A DNA stretch of 64,000 bases from Ferrimicrobium sp. (GCF_027319265.1 NZ_DAHVNP010000059.1:1-64000), one strand, 5' to 3'. Positions 42,670-51,191 are shown, counted from the first letter of the stretch. Translations and numbers: made by a program. The notes: generated from the letters alone by a model not told the origin.

Positions 42670-44832
42670 GTGAGTGCGGTAGTTCGGCTAGATGAGTTGA
42701 CTCGGCTAAGCGTGCAGGAACTCTCGGGCATCGGTCCTAGCCGTGCTCGCGCCTTGGAGGCGCTTGGGGTCCAGAGCGTCTATGATCTCGTCACCTACTT
42801 TCCACGCCGGTACATCGATCGCTCGCGCCAGGTCGCGATTGGTGAGGCAGTCCCTGGTGAACAGGTGCTTTTGGTCGGGCGTATTATGGACGCCCGCCGG
42901 ATTCCTACACGAGGTGGTCGCGTGCTGGTGGAGGCGCAGTTGGTGGATGCGTCGGGCAAAGTCACCCTCACCTTTTTTGGCCAACCCTACCGTGCTAAAC
43001 AGCTTGCATCGATCGACGGTGAGGTTGCCGTATTTGGGCGGGTTGAGCTGTTTCGGCGTCGTCGACAGATGACAAACCCGCTGGTCGATCCTATCGGGGA
43101 TAAGACTGGTGCGATTGTTGGGCTGTATTCGCTCCGAGAGGCCTCCGGTCTGACCTCGGCCGATATCGCCCGCGCCATAGCACAGGTATTCTCGACCTAT
43201 TCAGAGTTCGTGGATGTGCTCCCTCCTTCGTTGCGTGGCTTCCTCGGTATGTATGACGTCTATCAAGCCTTTTGGCAGTTGCACTTTCCCGCCAACGAGG
43301 CCGCCCGACAAGCAGCACGCCGACGCGTGGCTTTTGACGAACTCTTCCTGCTGCAGCTCAAGTTAGCGCAGTTGCGTGCGGAGCGTGAAGCGGCTGCGGT
43401 TGCGACGGTGCATGATGCGCATCCATTGGTGCCAGGCAAGGCTCGCCTCGTTGAGGAGTTCCTCGCCGGTCTTCCCTACGAGCTCACCGTGGGCCAGTTG
43501 AGCGCTATTGGCGAGATTGCTAAGGACATGAGCTCTGATCGGGCGATGCACCGCCTGTTGCAAGGAGATGTGGGTTCAGGAAAGACACTAGTTTCAGTGG
43601 TGGCGATGCTCTTTGCGGTCCAGAGTGGCCACCAGGCGGTGCTCGTTGCGCCGACTGAGGTGCTCGCTGAGCAACACTACCGTTCGATCACGTCGCTAAT
43701 TGCCGAGACCAAGACTCCAGACGCCTCGACCGGTCGCCTCTTTGCGGGGATGCCTCGGCCAGTTTCGATTGACTTGTTGACCGGATCCACGCCTGCCGCT
43801 CGTCGTCGCAAACTTCTTGGTGAACTTCGTGATGGCAGCCTCGATATCGTCATCGGCACGCACGCTCTTTTTAACGATGAGCTCCAGTTCGCTTCATTGG
43901 GGCTTGTGGTCGTTGATGAACAACATCGTTTCGGCGTTGAGCAGCGTTCAGCGTTGACTGATCGGGTGACCGCCCAACAGGGTAGCTCACCCGACACCCT
44001 GGTGATGACGGCGACACCAATTCCTCGTACCGCCGCCATGACCGTCTATGGCGACTTGGATGTCTCCATCATCGAAGGACTGCCTCCGGGGCGCCGTCCG
44101 ATCGAGACACAGTGGGCGCGATCGCCGCTTGAGGTGGCTGAGACCTTCGCACTCCTGCGACAACAGGTGGCTCTCGGTCACCAGGGGTACGTTGTGTGTC
44201 CAGTGGTTGATGAGAGTACCAAGCTACAGGTCAGAGCCGTAACTGACGAATTTGAACGCCTCCAAGCGGCGGAACTTGCAGGCCTACGGCTGGGGTTGAT
44301 CCACGGCAAGATGCCCTCCAAGGCCAAGGAGGAGGTGATGACCGCTTTCCGGGGCCAGGAGATCGATGTGTTGGTGGCGACAACGGTGATCGAGGTAGGT
44401 GTGGATATCCCGAATGCTACGGTCATGATCATCGAGGATGCGGATCGGTTTGGGATAGCCCAACTTCACCAGCTCCGAGGTCGCGTTGGACGCGGAGCCG
44501 AGCAGTCGTATTGTTGTCTCTTGTCGGAGGCCGATAGTGAGGTGGCACGAGCAAGGATTGGTGCGTTGGTGGCAAGCGAGGATGGCTTCGCCCTCGCGGA
44601 GGTCGATCTTGCGTTGCGAGGAGAGGGGACGGTGTTGGGTGGGCGACAGGCCGGCCGGACCGATCTGAAGGTAGCCTCGCTAAGCCAGGACCGGGAGCTG
44701 GTGCTCGAGGCGCGTCAGCATGCCCGGGCGATCATCGCCGAGGATCGAACACTTGAAAGACACCCACGGCTACGCGCGATGATGCAGGCGCTCTTTGGAG
44801 AGGACGAGGCTGATTTTCTACTCAGGAGCTAG
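42670..44832 (+). CDS. recG: ATP-dependent DNA helicase RecG
   Basis: About 720 residues. The wedge/OB domain (residues of about 60-150) precedes the helicase core: motif I GDVGSGKT, motif II DEQHRFG, motif III TATPIPRTAAM, and motif VI HQLRGRVGRGAEQSYC. RecG remodels stalled forks and branched DNA. GTG 42670 has GGAGG 11 nt upstream; GTG 42652 (six residues longer) is also plausible because a -10-like TGTGAT ends 11 nt before it. The 270-bp gap upstream otherwise holds only a small GTGAC/GTCAC dyad. Confidence 0.95.
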   Translation: MSAVVRLDELTRLSVQELSGIGPSRARALEALGVQSVYDLVTYFPRRYIDRSRQVAIGEAVPGEQVLLVGRIMDARRIPTRGGRVLVEAQLVDASGKVTLTFFGQPYRAKQLASIDGEVAVFGRVELFRRRRQMTNPLVDPIGDKTGAIVGLYSLREASGLTSADIARAIAQVFSTYSEFVDVLPPSLRGFLGMYDVYQAFWQLHFPANEAARQAARRRVAFDELFLLQLKLAQLRAEREAAAVATVHDAHPLVPGKARLVEEFLAGLPYELTVGQLSAIGEIAKDMSSDRAMHRLLQGDVGSGKTLVSVVAMLFAVQSGHQAVLVAPTEVLAEQHYRSITSLIAETKTPDASTGRLFAGMPRPVSIDLLTGSTPAARRRKLLGELRDGSLDIVIGTHALFNDELQFASLGLVVVDEQHRFGVEQRSALTDRVTAQQGSSPDTLVMTATPIPRTAAMTVYGDLDVSIIEGLPPGRRPIETQWARSPLEVAETFALLRQQVALGHQGYVVCPVVDESTKLQVRAVTDEFERLQAAELAGLRLGLIHGKMPSKAKEEVMTAFRGQEIDVLVATTVIEVGVDIPNATVMIIEDADRFGIAQLHQLRGRVGRGAEQSYCCLLSEADSEVARARIGALVASEDGFALAEVDLALRGEGTVLGGRQAGRTDLKVASLSQDRELVLEARQHARAIIAEDRTLERHPRLRAMMQALFGEDEADFLLRS

Positions 44833-44878
44833 TAACTGAAGACAGGTTATCGACCAAGACCTGTTATACGCATACTCG

Positions 44879-45010
44879 ATGGCCGAAACCTTTAGCGCGG
44901 GGGAGTTCGCCAAAAGGATCGGTCGTAGTGCCGAGACTGTGAGACGGTGGAGTGCGCAGGTGAACTGCACCCCAACCGACTGCTGCACACACGCTGATAC
45001 TGAGACCTAG
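44879..45010 (+). pseudogene. Fragment of IS607/MerR-type recombinase N-terminal HTH
   Basis: A 43-codon frame begins MAETFSAGEFAKRIGRSAETVRRW, the helix-turn-helix of IS607-family serine recombinases (or a MerR-like regulator). Similarity stops after the recognition helix at the position where a GKL...GGHRRY wing should follow. The catalytic recombinase domain is absent. It is truncated and presumed non-functional. Confidence 0.6.
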
Positions 45011-45027
45011 GGGCTGAGACCTAGGGG
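45000..45027 (+). repeat. 14-bp tandem duplication inside the scar
   Basis: CTGAGACCTAGGGG occurs twice in tandem (45000-45013 and 45014-45027), immediately at the end of the plus-strand recombinase fragment. Confidence 0.95.
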
Positions 45028-45076
45028 GCTGCTCGCGCATGGGCAACTGTTTGCGGTCTGGTTGACCAACCGGTCG

Positions 45077-45218
45077 AAACCTCATAGCCTGGATTGTAGT
45101 AAGATCGTAACGTCGGTGACCACAGGTGGTGATTTCAGCGGGCTTCAACAGCCCCTCGTGATCGCAGCGTCTGCATTGCTACCCCAAGAGCTTGTGCGGT
45201 CTCACGGATGGTTAACAT
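45077..45218 (-). pseudogene. Frameshifted IS607-type recombinase N-terminal fragment
   Basis: From ATG 45218 the minus strand reads MLTIRETAQALGVAMQTLR. After a one-base shift it continues DHEGLLKPAEITTCGHRRYD followed by LTTIQAM. Together this is the complete HTH-wing of an IS607-type TnpA, with the characteristic GHRRY. The serine-recombinase catalytic domain and the partner TnpB are missing. It is convergent with the other fragment; the two are different in sequence, so they derive from two copies or two elements. Confidence 0.65.
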
Positions 45219-45243
45219 CTTCACCATAATAAGTATGGTGAAG
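45219..45243 (-). promoter_or_regulatory. Perfect hairpin abutting the recombinase-fragment start
   Basis: CTTCACCAT (45219-45227) and ATGGTGAAG (45235-45243) pair perfectly around AATAAGT, ending at the base before the minus-strand ATG. It would sequester the GGTGAAG ribosome-site-like sequence, or be an operator or element end. Confidence 0.5.
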
Positions 45244-45498
45244 GACATTTCTTGAAGAATCAATGCACGGTATTAACCCCTTAGATGGCGTGGTGTCACT
45301 TCGGTCAGAGCGCCTAGGTCGGGTGGGGTTTGGTGCTAGCACGTCGGTGCAGGAGGGCATCGATCACAATGGTCGGTGTTGGCGGTGGGTTCGACACCGA
45401 AGTGATCATGATCGCCGTCGAAGCGATGCGATGCGTCGATCCTGGCTGCCCTCACGTGTGGGTGGCTATGGTCGATAGAGGTGAGAGGTGATGGTGTG

Positions 45499-46047
45499 GT
45501 GAGGATTGTCGCAGGTACCCTAGGCGGGCGAAGATTGAAGCTGCGTGTTCCCGCGGGGGTTCGTCCAACGACGGAGCGCTTGCGAGAAGCACTGTTTTCC
45601 ATCCTCGAGAGCATGATGGCCCTCGAGGGGACGAGCTGGCTTGACCTTTTCGGAGGATCAGGGGCCGTTGGCTTTGAGGCCATCTCGCGGGGTGCCTCCT
45701 CGGTCGTCTATAACGACTGCAATGCCAGTCTGGCAGACCAGGTACGTAAACAAGCGCTTGTTCTGGGCATCACTGATCGAATGCGATGGCATGCGGTGGA
45801 GGCCCTCGGGTGCCTCGATCGTCTGCGCGACGATGAGTTTACGATCGTTTTCCTCGATCCACCCTATCGTTACACAGGGTTTGAAGAGCTTGGCCGGAGG
45901 TTGCCATCTGCTCGGTTCGTAGTGGTAGAGTCTACTAGCGAGGTGACGCTTGGTCCACGTTGGAGGGTGTGTTGGTGGCGTCGCTACGGAGACACGCGTC
46001 TGGGGCTCTTTGAGCCAGTTGAGCATGAGGGGCAAGAGGTCCGATGA
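45499..46047 (+). CDS. rsmD: 16S rRNA (guanine966-N2)-methyltransferase
   Basis: A 182-residue Rossmann methyltransferase. N-terminal RIVAGTLGGRRLK and RPTTERLREALFSIL, SAM motif LDLFGGSGAVGFEAISRGA and the catalytic FLDPPY are all present. GTG 45499 has GAGAGG 9 nt upstream; earlier in-frame GTGs add nothing conserved. It is upstream of coaD, the usual order. Confidence 0.93.
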   Translation: MRIVAGTLGGRRLKLRVPAGVRPTTERLREALFSILESMMALEGTSWLDLFGGSGAVGFEAISRGASSVVYNDCNASLADQVRKQALVLGITDRMRWHAVEALGCLDRLRDDEFTIVFLDPPYRYTGFEELGRRLPSARFVVVESTSEVTLGPRWRVCWWRRYGDTRLGLFEPVEHEGQEVR

Positions 46048-46357
46048 TCGCAGGATGGTTGTGCGCGAGTCGCAAAGGGGACAAAATGACGGGGTGCGGG
46101 GCTGGCCAGAGTGCTCGTGATGCAGAGGTGCATGGCTGGGGCGTGCAAGTGACGATGGTGCAAGTGACGATGGTTCAAGCTACCTGGATCCCAGGGAAGG
46201 TCTTGCAAAGCGTGACCGGGCGACAAGCCAGTGGCAAGCTATTTGTCGATAAACCCGCTCGAACTCATAACGGGGAGCAAGCTCAGAACGGGGCGCGACC
46301 TTTGAATTTGGTAGCAGCTAAGAATCTACGTAGAGAAGAGAGGGTGGTGACGTCGTC
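46048..46357 (+). other. rsmD-coaD spacer
   Basis: 310 bp. An open frame from 46044 spans it, but its composition (tandem V-Q-V-T-M repeats, no recognisable motif) argues against a protein. It contains a 15-bp tandem repeat at 46143-46172. Confidence 0.55.
46143..46172 (+). repeat. 15-bp tandem duplication
   Basis: GTGCAAGTGACGATG occurs at 46143-46157 and 46158-46172, with a partial divergent third copy after it. Confidence 0.95.
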
Positions 46358-46840
46358 ATGAGGCGCGCGCTGTTTCCTGGGTCCTTTGACCCTTTCCACA
46401 ACGGTCATCTTGAGGTCGTCGAACGGGCCAGCCGACTCTTTGATGAGGTGGTGGTGGCCGCGATGCGCAACCCCCAGAAGGCGGGTCCTCTTTTTTCGCT
46501 TGAAGAACGGATGGAGCTCGTGCGACTCGCTGTTGAGGGCATGGAGAACGTTACCGTTGTTGCACTGGCATCGTTAGTCGTCAATCTTGCTCGGGAAGTC
46601 GAAGCAACGGTGATTGTCCGAGGATTGCGGGCCGTCTCAGATTTCGAGATCGAGCTCCAGATGGCCCAGATGAACCGGGAACTCTCCGGCATCGACACCT
46701 TGTTTGTGCCAACCTCCTCAGAGTATTCGTACCTCTCATCGAAACTGATCAGGGAGGTGGCGGCCTATGGGGGTAATGTTGCGTCCTTGGTGCCAAAGCC
46801 GGTTGATGCAGCTCTTCGCGAACGGAACCAACGATCGTGA
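46358..46840 (+). CDS. coaD: Phosphopantetheine adenylyltransferase
   Basis: A 160-residue nucleotidyltransferase for the penultimate step of coenzyme A synthesis. The signature GSFDPFHNGHLEVVERA contains the nucleotidyltransferase HxGH, and EYSYLSSKLIREVA closes the active site. Its TGA overlaps the GTG of the next gene by 4 bp. Confidence 0.97.
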   Translation: MRRALFPGSFDPFHNGHLEVVERASRLFDEVVVAAMRNPQKAGPLFSLEERMELVRLAVEGMENVTVVALASLVVNLAREVEATVIVRGLRAVSDFEIELQMAQMNRELSGIDTLFVPTSSEYSYLSSKLIREVAAYGGNVASLVPKPVDAALRERNQRS

Positions 46841-47421
46841 CCGCAGCAGCCGAGCCAGAGTCGATAACTGAGCTGCTCCGGAAGCTACGAGCAATGGTGG
46901 CCGATGGGAAAGGGGTGCCACTTTCGGCGTCGGTCATGATCCCCCGTGATCAGGCACTTGAGCTCATCGATCGTTGCCTCGATGCATCCCCTCGGGAGGT
47001 CGCCGAGGCTCGCGAGGTTCTTGCGGAGCGGACCCAAGTGCTGGAGAGAACGAGGCTTGAGGCCGAGCAGCTCTTGGCCGAGGCACGTCGGCGAGCGGAG
47101 GCGATGATTGAACAGAGTGAGCTCATTCAGGCCGCGCAGGCCGGAGCGCACAGTATTCGTACACAAGCAAGTGAACAGGCAAATCATCTGAAGCGCCAGA
47201 CTGAGGACTACATTGATCGTCGTCTGGCCAATTTTGAGATCGTGCTCTCGGACCTCTTGGACCAGACGCGACGTGGACGGCAACGACTCGCGGACAGCTC
47301 AGAACCCAGGGCCACCGAGTCTAGGGTCACAGAGTCCGAGTCGGCTGGTGATTTTTTCCAACCTGTTGAGTCGGGATCTGCTCCCGACAAGCGCGAGGGA
47401 GGCGAGGAGAACGGTGCATGA
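46837..47421 (+). CDS. DivIVA-like coiled-coil protein (SepIVA-type by position)
   Basis: 194 residues. An N-terminal PLSASVMIPRDQALELIDRCLD segment precedes about 100 residues of coiled coil (EVAEAREVL...RQTEDYIDRRL) and an acidic disordered tail. This resembles the mycobacterial septal DivIVA-family protein SepIVA, whose gene also lies next to DUF177 and rnc; the assignment rests on architecture and synteny. It starts with GTG overlapping coaD and overlaps the next gene by 8 bp. Confidence 0.7.
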   Translation: MTAAAEPESITELLRKLRAMVADGKGVPLSASVMIPRDQALELIDRCLDASPREVAEAREVLAERTQVLERTRLEAEQLLAEARRRAEAMIEQSELIQAAQAGAHSIRTQASEQANHLKRQTEDYIDRRLANFEIVLSDLLDQTRRGRQRLADSSEPRATESRVTESESAGDFFQPVESGSAPDKREGGEENGA

Positions 47422-47905
47422 TTTTGAGATCTCGGTTTCGAATCTGCTCAAGGGCAGTGAGCGTGTCTACGATTTCGTACTGCAAGGAAGCATTCCCGAT
47501 CTCTTTGTTACCTCATCACGGATCCCCGATGATGCGTTGATTCGCGTCGATGGACGCGCTGAGGCGGTGGGAGAGGGCGTCTTCGTCTCCCTCGAGGTCC
47601 ATACGAGATATGTGGGAGAGTGCGTACGCTGTCTTGGAGGGGTGACTGGCGAGGTGGTTGGTCAGTCGCGAGAACTCTTTGTAGAGGGTGATGATGCTGA
47701 AGAACACTACGGCTTTCGAGGAGAGACCCTTGATCTCCGGGCTGCGGTGAGCGATCTCTGTGTACTAGGTTTGCCGCCGGTCCCACTCTGTCGAGACGAT
47801 TGCAAGGGCCTGTGCCAGTTCTGTGGAGCTGATCTGAACGAGGGGCCCTGTGGATGCTCTGGCGATAGTGGTGACCCACGCTGGGCTGCACTCGACCAGC
47901 TCTAG
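47414..47905 (+). CDS. YceD/DUF177 family protein
   Basis: 163 residues of the YceD family, linked to 23S rRNA synthesis or processing and usually encoded directly before rpmF, as here. A CVRC motif lies mid-protein, and a C-terminal cysteine-rich block (LCRDDCKGLCQFCGADLN) could bind zinc. GTG 47414 has GAGGAG 4 nt upstream; earlier codons in frame overlap the coiled-coil gene and are not family-like. The 240 bp to rpmF contain only a short TGGGC/GCCCA dyad. Confidence 0.87.
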   Translation: MHDFEISVSNLLKGSERVYDFVLQGSIPDLFVTSSRIPDDALIRVDGRAEAVGEGVFVSLEVHTRYVGECVRCLGGVTGEVVGQSRELFVEGDDAEEHYGFRGETLDLRAAVSDLCVLGLPPVPLCRDDCKGLCQFCGADLNEGPCGCSGDSGDPRWAALDQL

Positions 47906-48147
47906 TCGAGCGCGACGTTCTGATGGATGCCGAGAGTGTCAGGATGCTTTGTTCGTGCGCAGCGCGCAGGTGGGTCGGATGAGGTGATACGGCGCTGATC
48001 GCTCGCGTCGCAGTTGACCGGGTCGCTGACATGGTTCGTAGTCAGAGCGATTAGAGTTACTTGGTCAATTTGAATTCCGGAGGGTACGCGCAATTGGGCG
48101 AAATTGCCCAGGCGGTGCATATCAGAGCAACAGAGGAGTGAGTGGTC

Positions 48148-48330
48148 ATGGCGGTTCCTAAGCGATCTACGTCGAAGGCAAAGACGAGGAGTCGTAGAGC
48201 TTCCTCGTGGAAGCTGATGGCGCCAGCTGCCAGCCTTTGCCCAACCTGCTCGAGTCCTAAGCGACCGCACTACGTCTGCCCAAGCTGTGGTTACTATAAG
48301 GGCCGCCAGGCGCTCGAGGTAGAAGCGTAA
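48148..48330 (+). CDS. rpmF: 50S ribosomal protein L32
   Basis: 60 residues beginning MAVPKRSTSKAKTRSRRA, with zinc cysteines CPTC and CPSCGYYKGR. ATG 48148 follows GAGG by about 10 nt; a GTG two codons earlier is unlikely. plsX starts 5 bp downstream, the common rpmF-plsX arrangement. Confidence 0.96.
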   Translation: MAVPKRSTSKAKTRSRRASSWKLMAPAASLCPTCSSPKRPHYVCPSCGYYKGRQALEVEA

Positions 48331-48334
48331 CCAC

Positions 48335-49318
48335 GTGAATCCTGTTGCCGTCGACCTCATGGGGGGCGATAGCGGCCCAGCAGTGATCGTTGAGGGTGTC
48401 CTTGAGGCGCTTGACTCCACTGGTGGCGAGATCGTCGTCGTCGGAACTGAAGAGGCATGCCACCCGTTGGCAGGGGATGCTCGTGTGCGTGTGGTCCACG
48501 CTAGCGAGGAGATCCTCATGAGCGATGACCCGGCTACTGCACCTCGGCGCAAGCGAGATGCTTCCATGGTGGTTGGTGCGACTCTGCTCAAGGAGCAACA
48601 AGTGAGTGCCTTGATTACCTTTGGTAACTCGGGGGCTGCAATGGCAACCGCCCTCGTCAAGGTTGGCCGCATTCGCGGAGTAGCCCGCCCAGCGATTACG
48701 GTCGAGCTCCCGGTGCCAGGAACTACCTCCACGATTATGTTGGATGCTGGCGCAAACACCGAGGTTACACCGGCCTGGCTCCATCAATTCGCGGTCATGG
48801 GTTCGGTGTTCTGTGCAGCTCGCCTCAATATCGATCGACCCCGTGTCGGACTGCTCTCCATCGGTGAGGAGCCAGGGAAGGGGAACGCGTTAGTGAAGGA
48901 GACCTATAAGCTCCTTGTCGATGAACCATCGATTAACTTCCTGGGTAACGTCGAGGGCCGGGATATCATGAGTGACCGGGTCGATGTCGTCGTCACCGAT
49001 GGATTTACTGGAAATATTGTGCTGAAGTCGTTAGAGGGTGCTGCGCACCTCTTCGCCCAAGCGATCCTGGCTGCGCTCTCCTTGGGCGATGACGGCGTGC
49101 TCGATCTCGCACTGCCCAAGTTGTTGCCCCTTTGGAATCAGATGACTCCTGATGACACGGGAGCTGCGGCATTGCTAGGGGTGAATGGATTATTCTTGAT
49201 CGGTCACGGCGCCTCCAACGCCCGTGCTGTCGCCAGTGGTATCCGTAACGCACGTCAACTCGCCCAGGCCGATGTGGTCGGGACGATTCGAAGATTAGAG
49301 GGGAGTGCAGGTGAATAA
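48335..49318 (+). CDS. plsX: Phosphate acyltransferase PlsX
   Basis: A 327-residue acyl-ACP:phosphate acyltransferase that feeds acyl phosphate to phospholipid synthesis. The N-terminus VAVDLMGGDSGP, the ITFGNSGAAMATAL segment and VVTDGFTGNIVLKSLEG are diagnostic. GTG 48335 is the canonical start. The acyl carrier protein gene overlaps its end, and FakA-like acyl-kinase chemistry lies 8 kb upstream. Confidence 0.96.
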   Translation: MNPVAVDLMGGDSGPAVIVEGVLEALDSTGGEIVVVGTEEACHPLAGDARVRVVHASEEILMSDDPATAPRRKRDASMVVGATLLKEQQVSALITFGNSGAAMATALVKVGRIRGVARPAITVELPVPGTTSTIMLDAGANTEVTPAWLHQFAVMGSVFCAARLNIDRPRVGLLSIGEEPGKGNALVKETYKLLVDEPSINFLGNVEGRDIMSDRVDVVVTDGFTGNIVLKSLEGAAHLFAQAILAALSLGDDGVLDLALPKLLPLWNQMTPDDTGAAALLGVNGLFLIGHGASNARAVASGIRNARQLAQADVVGTIRRLEGSAGE

Positions 49319-49589
49319 TCCGCCAACGAGGGAAGATATTTTCCAAATCATTCGTCATCAACTAGCGGAGATACTGGAGATCAATGAGGATCGTATCAGC
49401 GAGGGTTCGTCTTTTGTCGATGATCTCGATGCCGACTCGCTCGCTTTGATTGAGCTAGTCGAAGCGATTGAGGGTGAGTTCTCCAAAGGGGAACATCAGT
49501 TCCGCATCGAGGACGATGATCTTGAGGATCTTCGAACCATGCGTGATGCGGTCGACTATGTTGTCCAGGTACTCGGAGTAAGCCAGTAA
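49311..49589 (+). CDS. acpP: Acyl carrier protein
   Basis: 92 residues. The phosphopantetheine serine lies in DLDADSLALIELV. Helices I and IV are recognisable, with an unusual acidic EDDDLEDL loop before the last helix. GTG 49311 has GGGAG 5 nt upstream; GTG 49305 (two codons longer) is an alternative. It overlaps the plsX stop by 8 bp. Position between plsX and rnc supports a role in fatty-acid/phospholipid synthesis. Confidence 0.93.
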   Translation: MNNPPTREDIFQIIRHQLAEILEINEDRISEGSSFVDDLDADSLALIELVEAIEGEFSKGEHQFRIEDDDLEDLRTMRDAVDYVVQVLGVSQ

Positions 49590-49591
49590 CG

Positions 49592-50362
49592 TTGACCGAC
49601 CGGCGTGCTCGGGGTCCTCAAGCGAGGATTCTTTCGCTGTTACCGGCTGATTTTGTCGATCATCCGCTCTTTGCCCAGGCACTCACCCACCGATCCGGAG
49701 CGAGCGACACGCTCGATTCGAATGAACGACTTGAGTTGCTCGGCGATGCAGTCTTAGAGCTGGTGGTCACCGATCAGCTCTATCATCGTTTCCCCGTGGC
49801 CACCGAGGGAAGGTTGACAAAACTTCGAGCCGCACTCGTGAGTCGGGTCGCCCTTGGGGAGCGCGCCAAGGAGCTAGGTCTTGGAGAACTCTTAGTCGTC
49901 GGTCAGACGGATGCCAAGAGCGCCAACGCCCTCTCGAACGCCCTTGAGGCCATCGTCGGGGCGGTCTATGAGGTCAAGGGACTCGATAGTGCGCGTCGTT
50001 TTGTTGGAGCTCTTCTTGAACCGTTGGTCGCTCTAGCCAGCGATGATGAGATTCTGGGCGACTATAAGTCGCATCTCCATGAACTACTGGCTCAACTTCG
50101 ACGGAGCGCGCCGCACTATGACGTTGACTGGAGTGGCCCAGACCACGAGCGTCTCTTTCGTGTACGTCTATCTGTCCCAGATCTGGGGAGTTTCGAAGGG
50201 GTCGGCCACTCCCGCAAGGAGGCCGAACAGGCTGCCTGTCGAGCGGCGCTCGAGCAGCTGGAGGTGGTTGGCTCTTTCGTTCGCGCAGGCGTCGATGAGG
50301 AGGCGGCGGAGGCCGCGAGCGTACAATCCCATGAGGCAAAGGGGTCACCACCCGGTGCCTGA
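49592..50362 (+). CDS. rnc: Ribonuclease III
   Basis: 256 residues. The catalytic helix NERLELLGDAVLELV retains the Glu, Glu and Asp of the nuclease signature. In the second metal site the family D-x-x-E appears as N116-A-L-E119, with Asn for Asp. A C-terminal double-stranded-RNA-binding domain (YKSHLHELLAQLRR onward) and an acidic tail follow. TTG 49592 begins 3 bp after acpP. It overlaps mutM by 8 bp. Confidence 0.93.
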   Translation: MTDRRARGPQARILSLLPADFVDHPLFAQALTHRSGASDTLDSNERLELLGDAVLELVVTDQLYHRFPVATEGRLTKLRAALVSRVALGERAKELGLGELLVVGQTDAKSANALSNALEAIVGAVYEVKGLDSARRFVGALLEPLVALASDDEILGDYKSHLHELLAQLRRSAPHYDVDWSGPDHERLFRVRLSVPDLGSFEGVGHSRKEAEQAACRAALEQLEVVGSFVRAGVDEEAAEAASVQSHEAKGSPPGA

Positions 50363-51191
50363 ACTGCCCGAGGTCGAGACTATCCGGCGCCAGCTCGCGG
50401 CCAGGATAGTCGGTGATGTGGCCGAGACGGTTGCACTCCTCGGACCAAGGGTCCTACGTCGTGGGGACGCGATGAGCCTAGCGCGGATGCCCCCCGAGCG
50501 GGTGACACGAGTCGACCGAGCGGGAAAGTTTCTCGCAATCTGTCTGGAGAATGGATCCGCCCTCGTGGTTCATTTGGGCATGTCGGGTTACCTGCGCCTC
50601 GCCTGTGACGGTGAGCTAGGGCACCACACCCAGTTTGCGCTGACGCTCGCGAGTGGGCGTACGCTCGCTCTTGTCGACCCGAGAACCTTTGGTGAGGTGT
50701 TCCTGGTTCAAGAGTGGCTCCCACAGTGGCCGTATGCTCCGGAGCTGAATGGGCTGGGAATCGATCTGCTCGAGGATCCCCATCGGGTGGCCCAATACGT
50801 CACAGATCGCTTCCACCACACCCAACGCGCGGTGAAGACCTTTATCATGGACCAGAAGGTGATGGCGGGACTTGGCAATATGTACGCAGACGAGGTGCTC
50901 TACCGAGTGGGCATCCACCCTGAAGAGCGTTGCGCCCCGATGGGGGACGACCGATTGTGGTCGTTGATCAGCGCGATTCACCAGGTGTTCGAGGAGGCGA
51001 TTGACGCTGAGGGATCGACCTTCATGGATCGTAGCTATCGCAACCTTGAGGGGGTGGGTCGCTACTATCCCTCGCTTCTTGTCTATCAGCGCCAGCAGCG
51101 GCGCTGTCTCTTGTGCTACGCCGTGATCGAACGTCTGCGATATCAAGGCAGGTATTCGCATTTTTGCCCAAAGTGCCAACGGAGGTTGTAG
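50355..51191 (+). CDS. mutM: Formamidopyrimidine-DNA glycosylase
   Basis: A 278-residue Fpg/MutM that removes 8-oxoguanine. Initiation at GTG 50355 gives MPELPEVE, exposing the catalytic Pro and Glu after Met removal. The conserved lysine lies in DRAGKFL, the helix-two-turn-helix around DQKVMAGLGNMYADEVLY, and a C-terminal zinc finger has CLLC and CPKC. Overlaps rnc by 8 bp and smc by 1 bp. Confidence 0.96.
   Translation: MPELPEVETIRRQLAARIVGDVAETVALLGPRVLRRGDAMSLARMPPERVTRVDRAGKFLAICLENGSALVVHLGMSGYLRLACDGELGHHTQFALTLASGRTLALVDPRTFGEVFLVQEWLPQWPYAPELNGLGIDLLEDPHRVAQYVTDRFHHTQRAVKTFIMDQKVMAGLGNMYADEVLYRVGIHPEERCAPMGDDRLWSLISAIHQVFEEAIDAEGSTFMDRSYRNLEGVGRYYPSLLVYQRQQRRCLLCYAVIERLRYQGRYSHFCPKCQRRL

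Larger units (their letters stand above)
44833..45498. other. Scar region between recG and rsmD
   Basis: About 660 bp without an intact gene. It contains two convergent recombinase fragments, a 14-bp duplication, a perfect 9-bp hairpin and an ACAGGT...ACCTGT dyad (44842-44864). The part after 45244 holds nothing I recognise. Confidence 0.7.

Noticed and set aside
46044-46361. Frame overlapping the rsmD stop as ATGA, up to coaD
   Set aside because: The overlap is suggestive, but the product has no motif, includes a duplication-derived V-Q-V-T-M repeat, and overlaps the coaD start. Treated as spacer.
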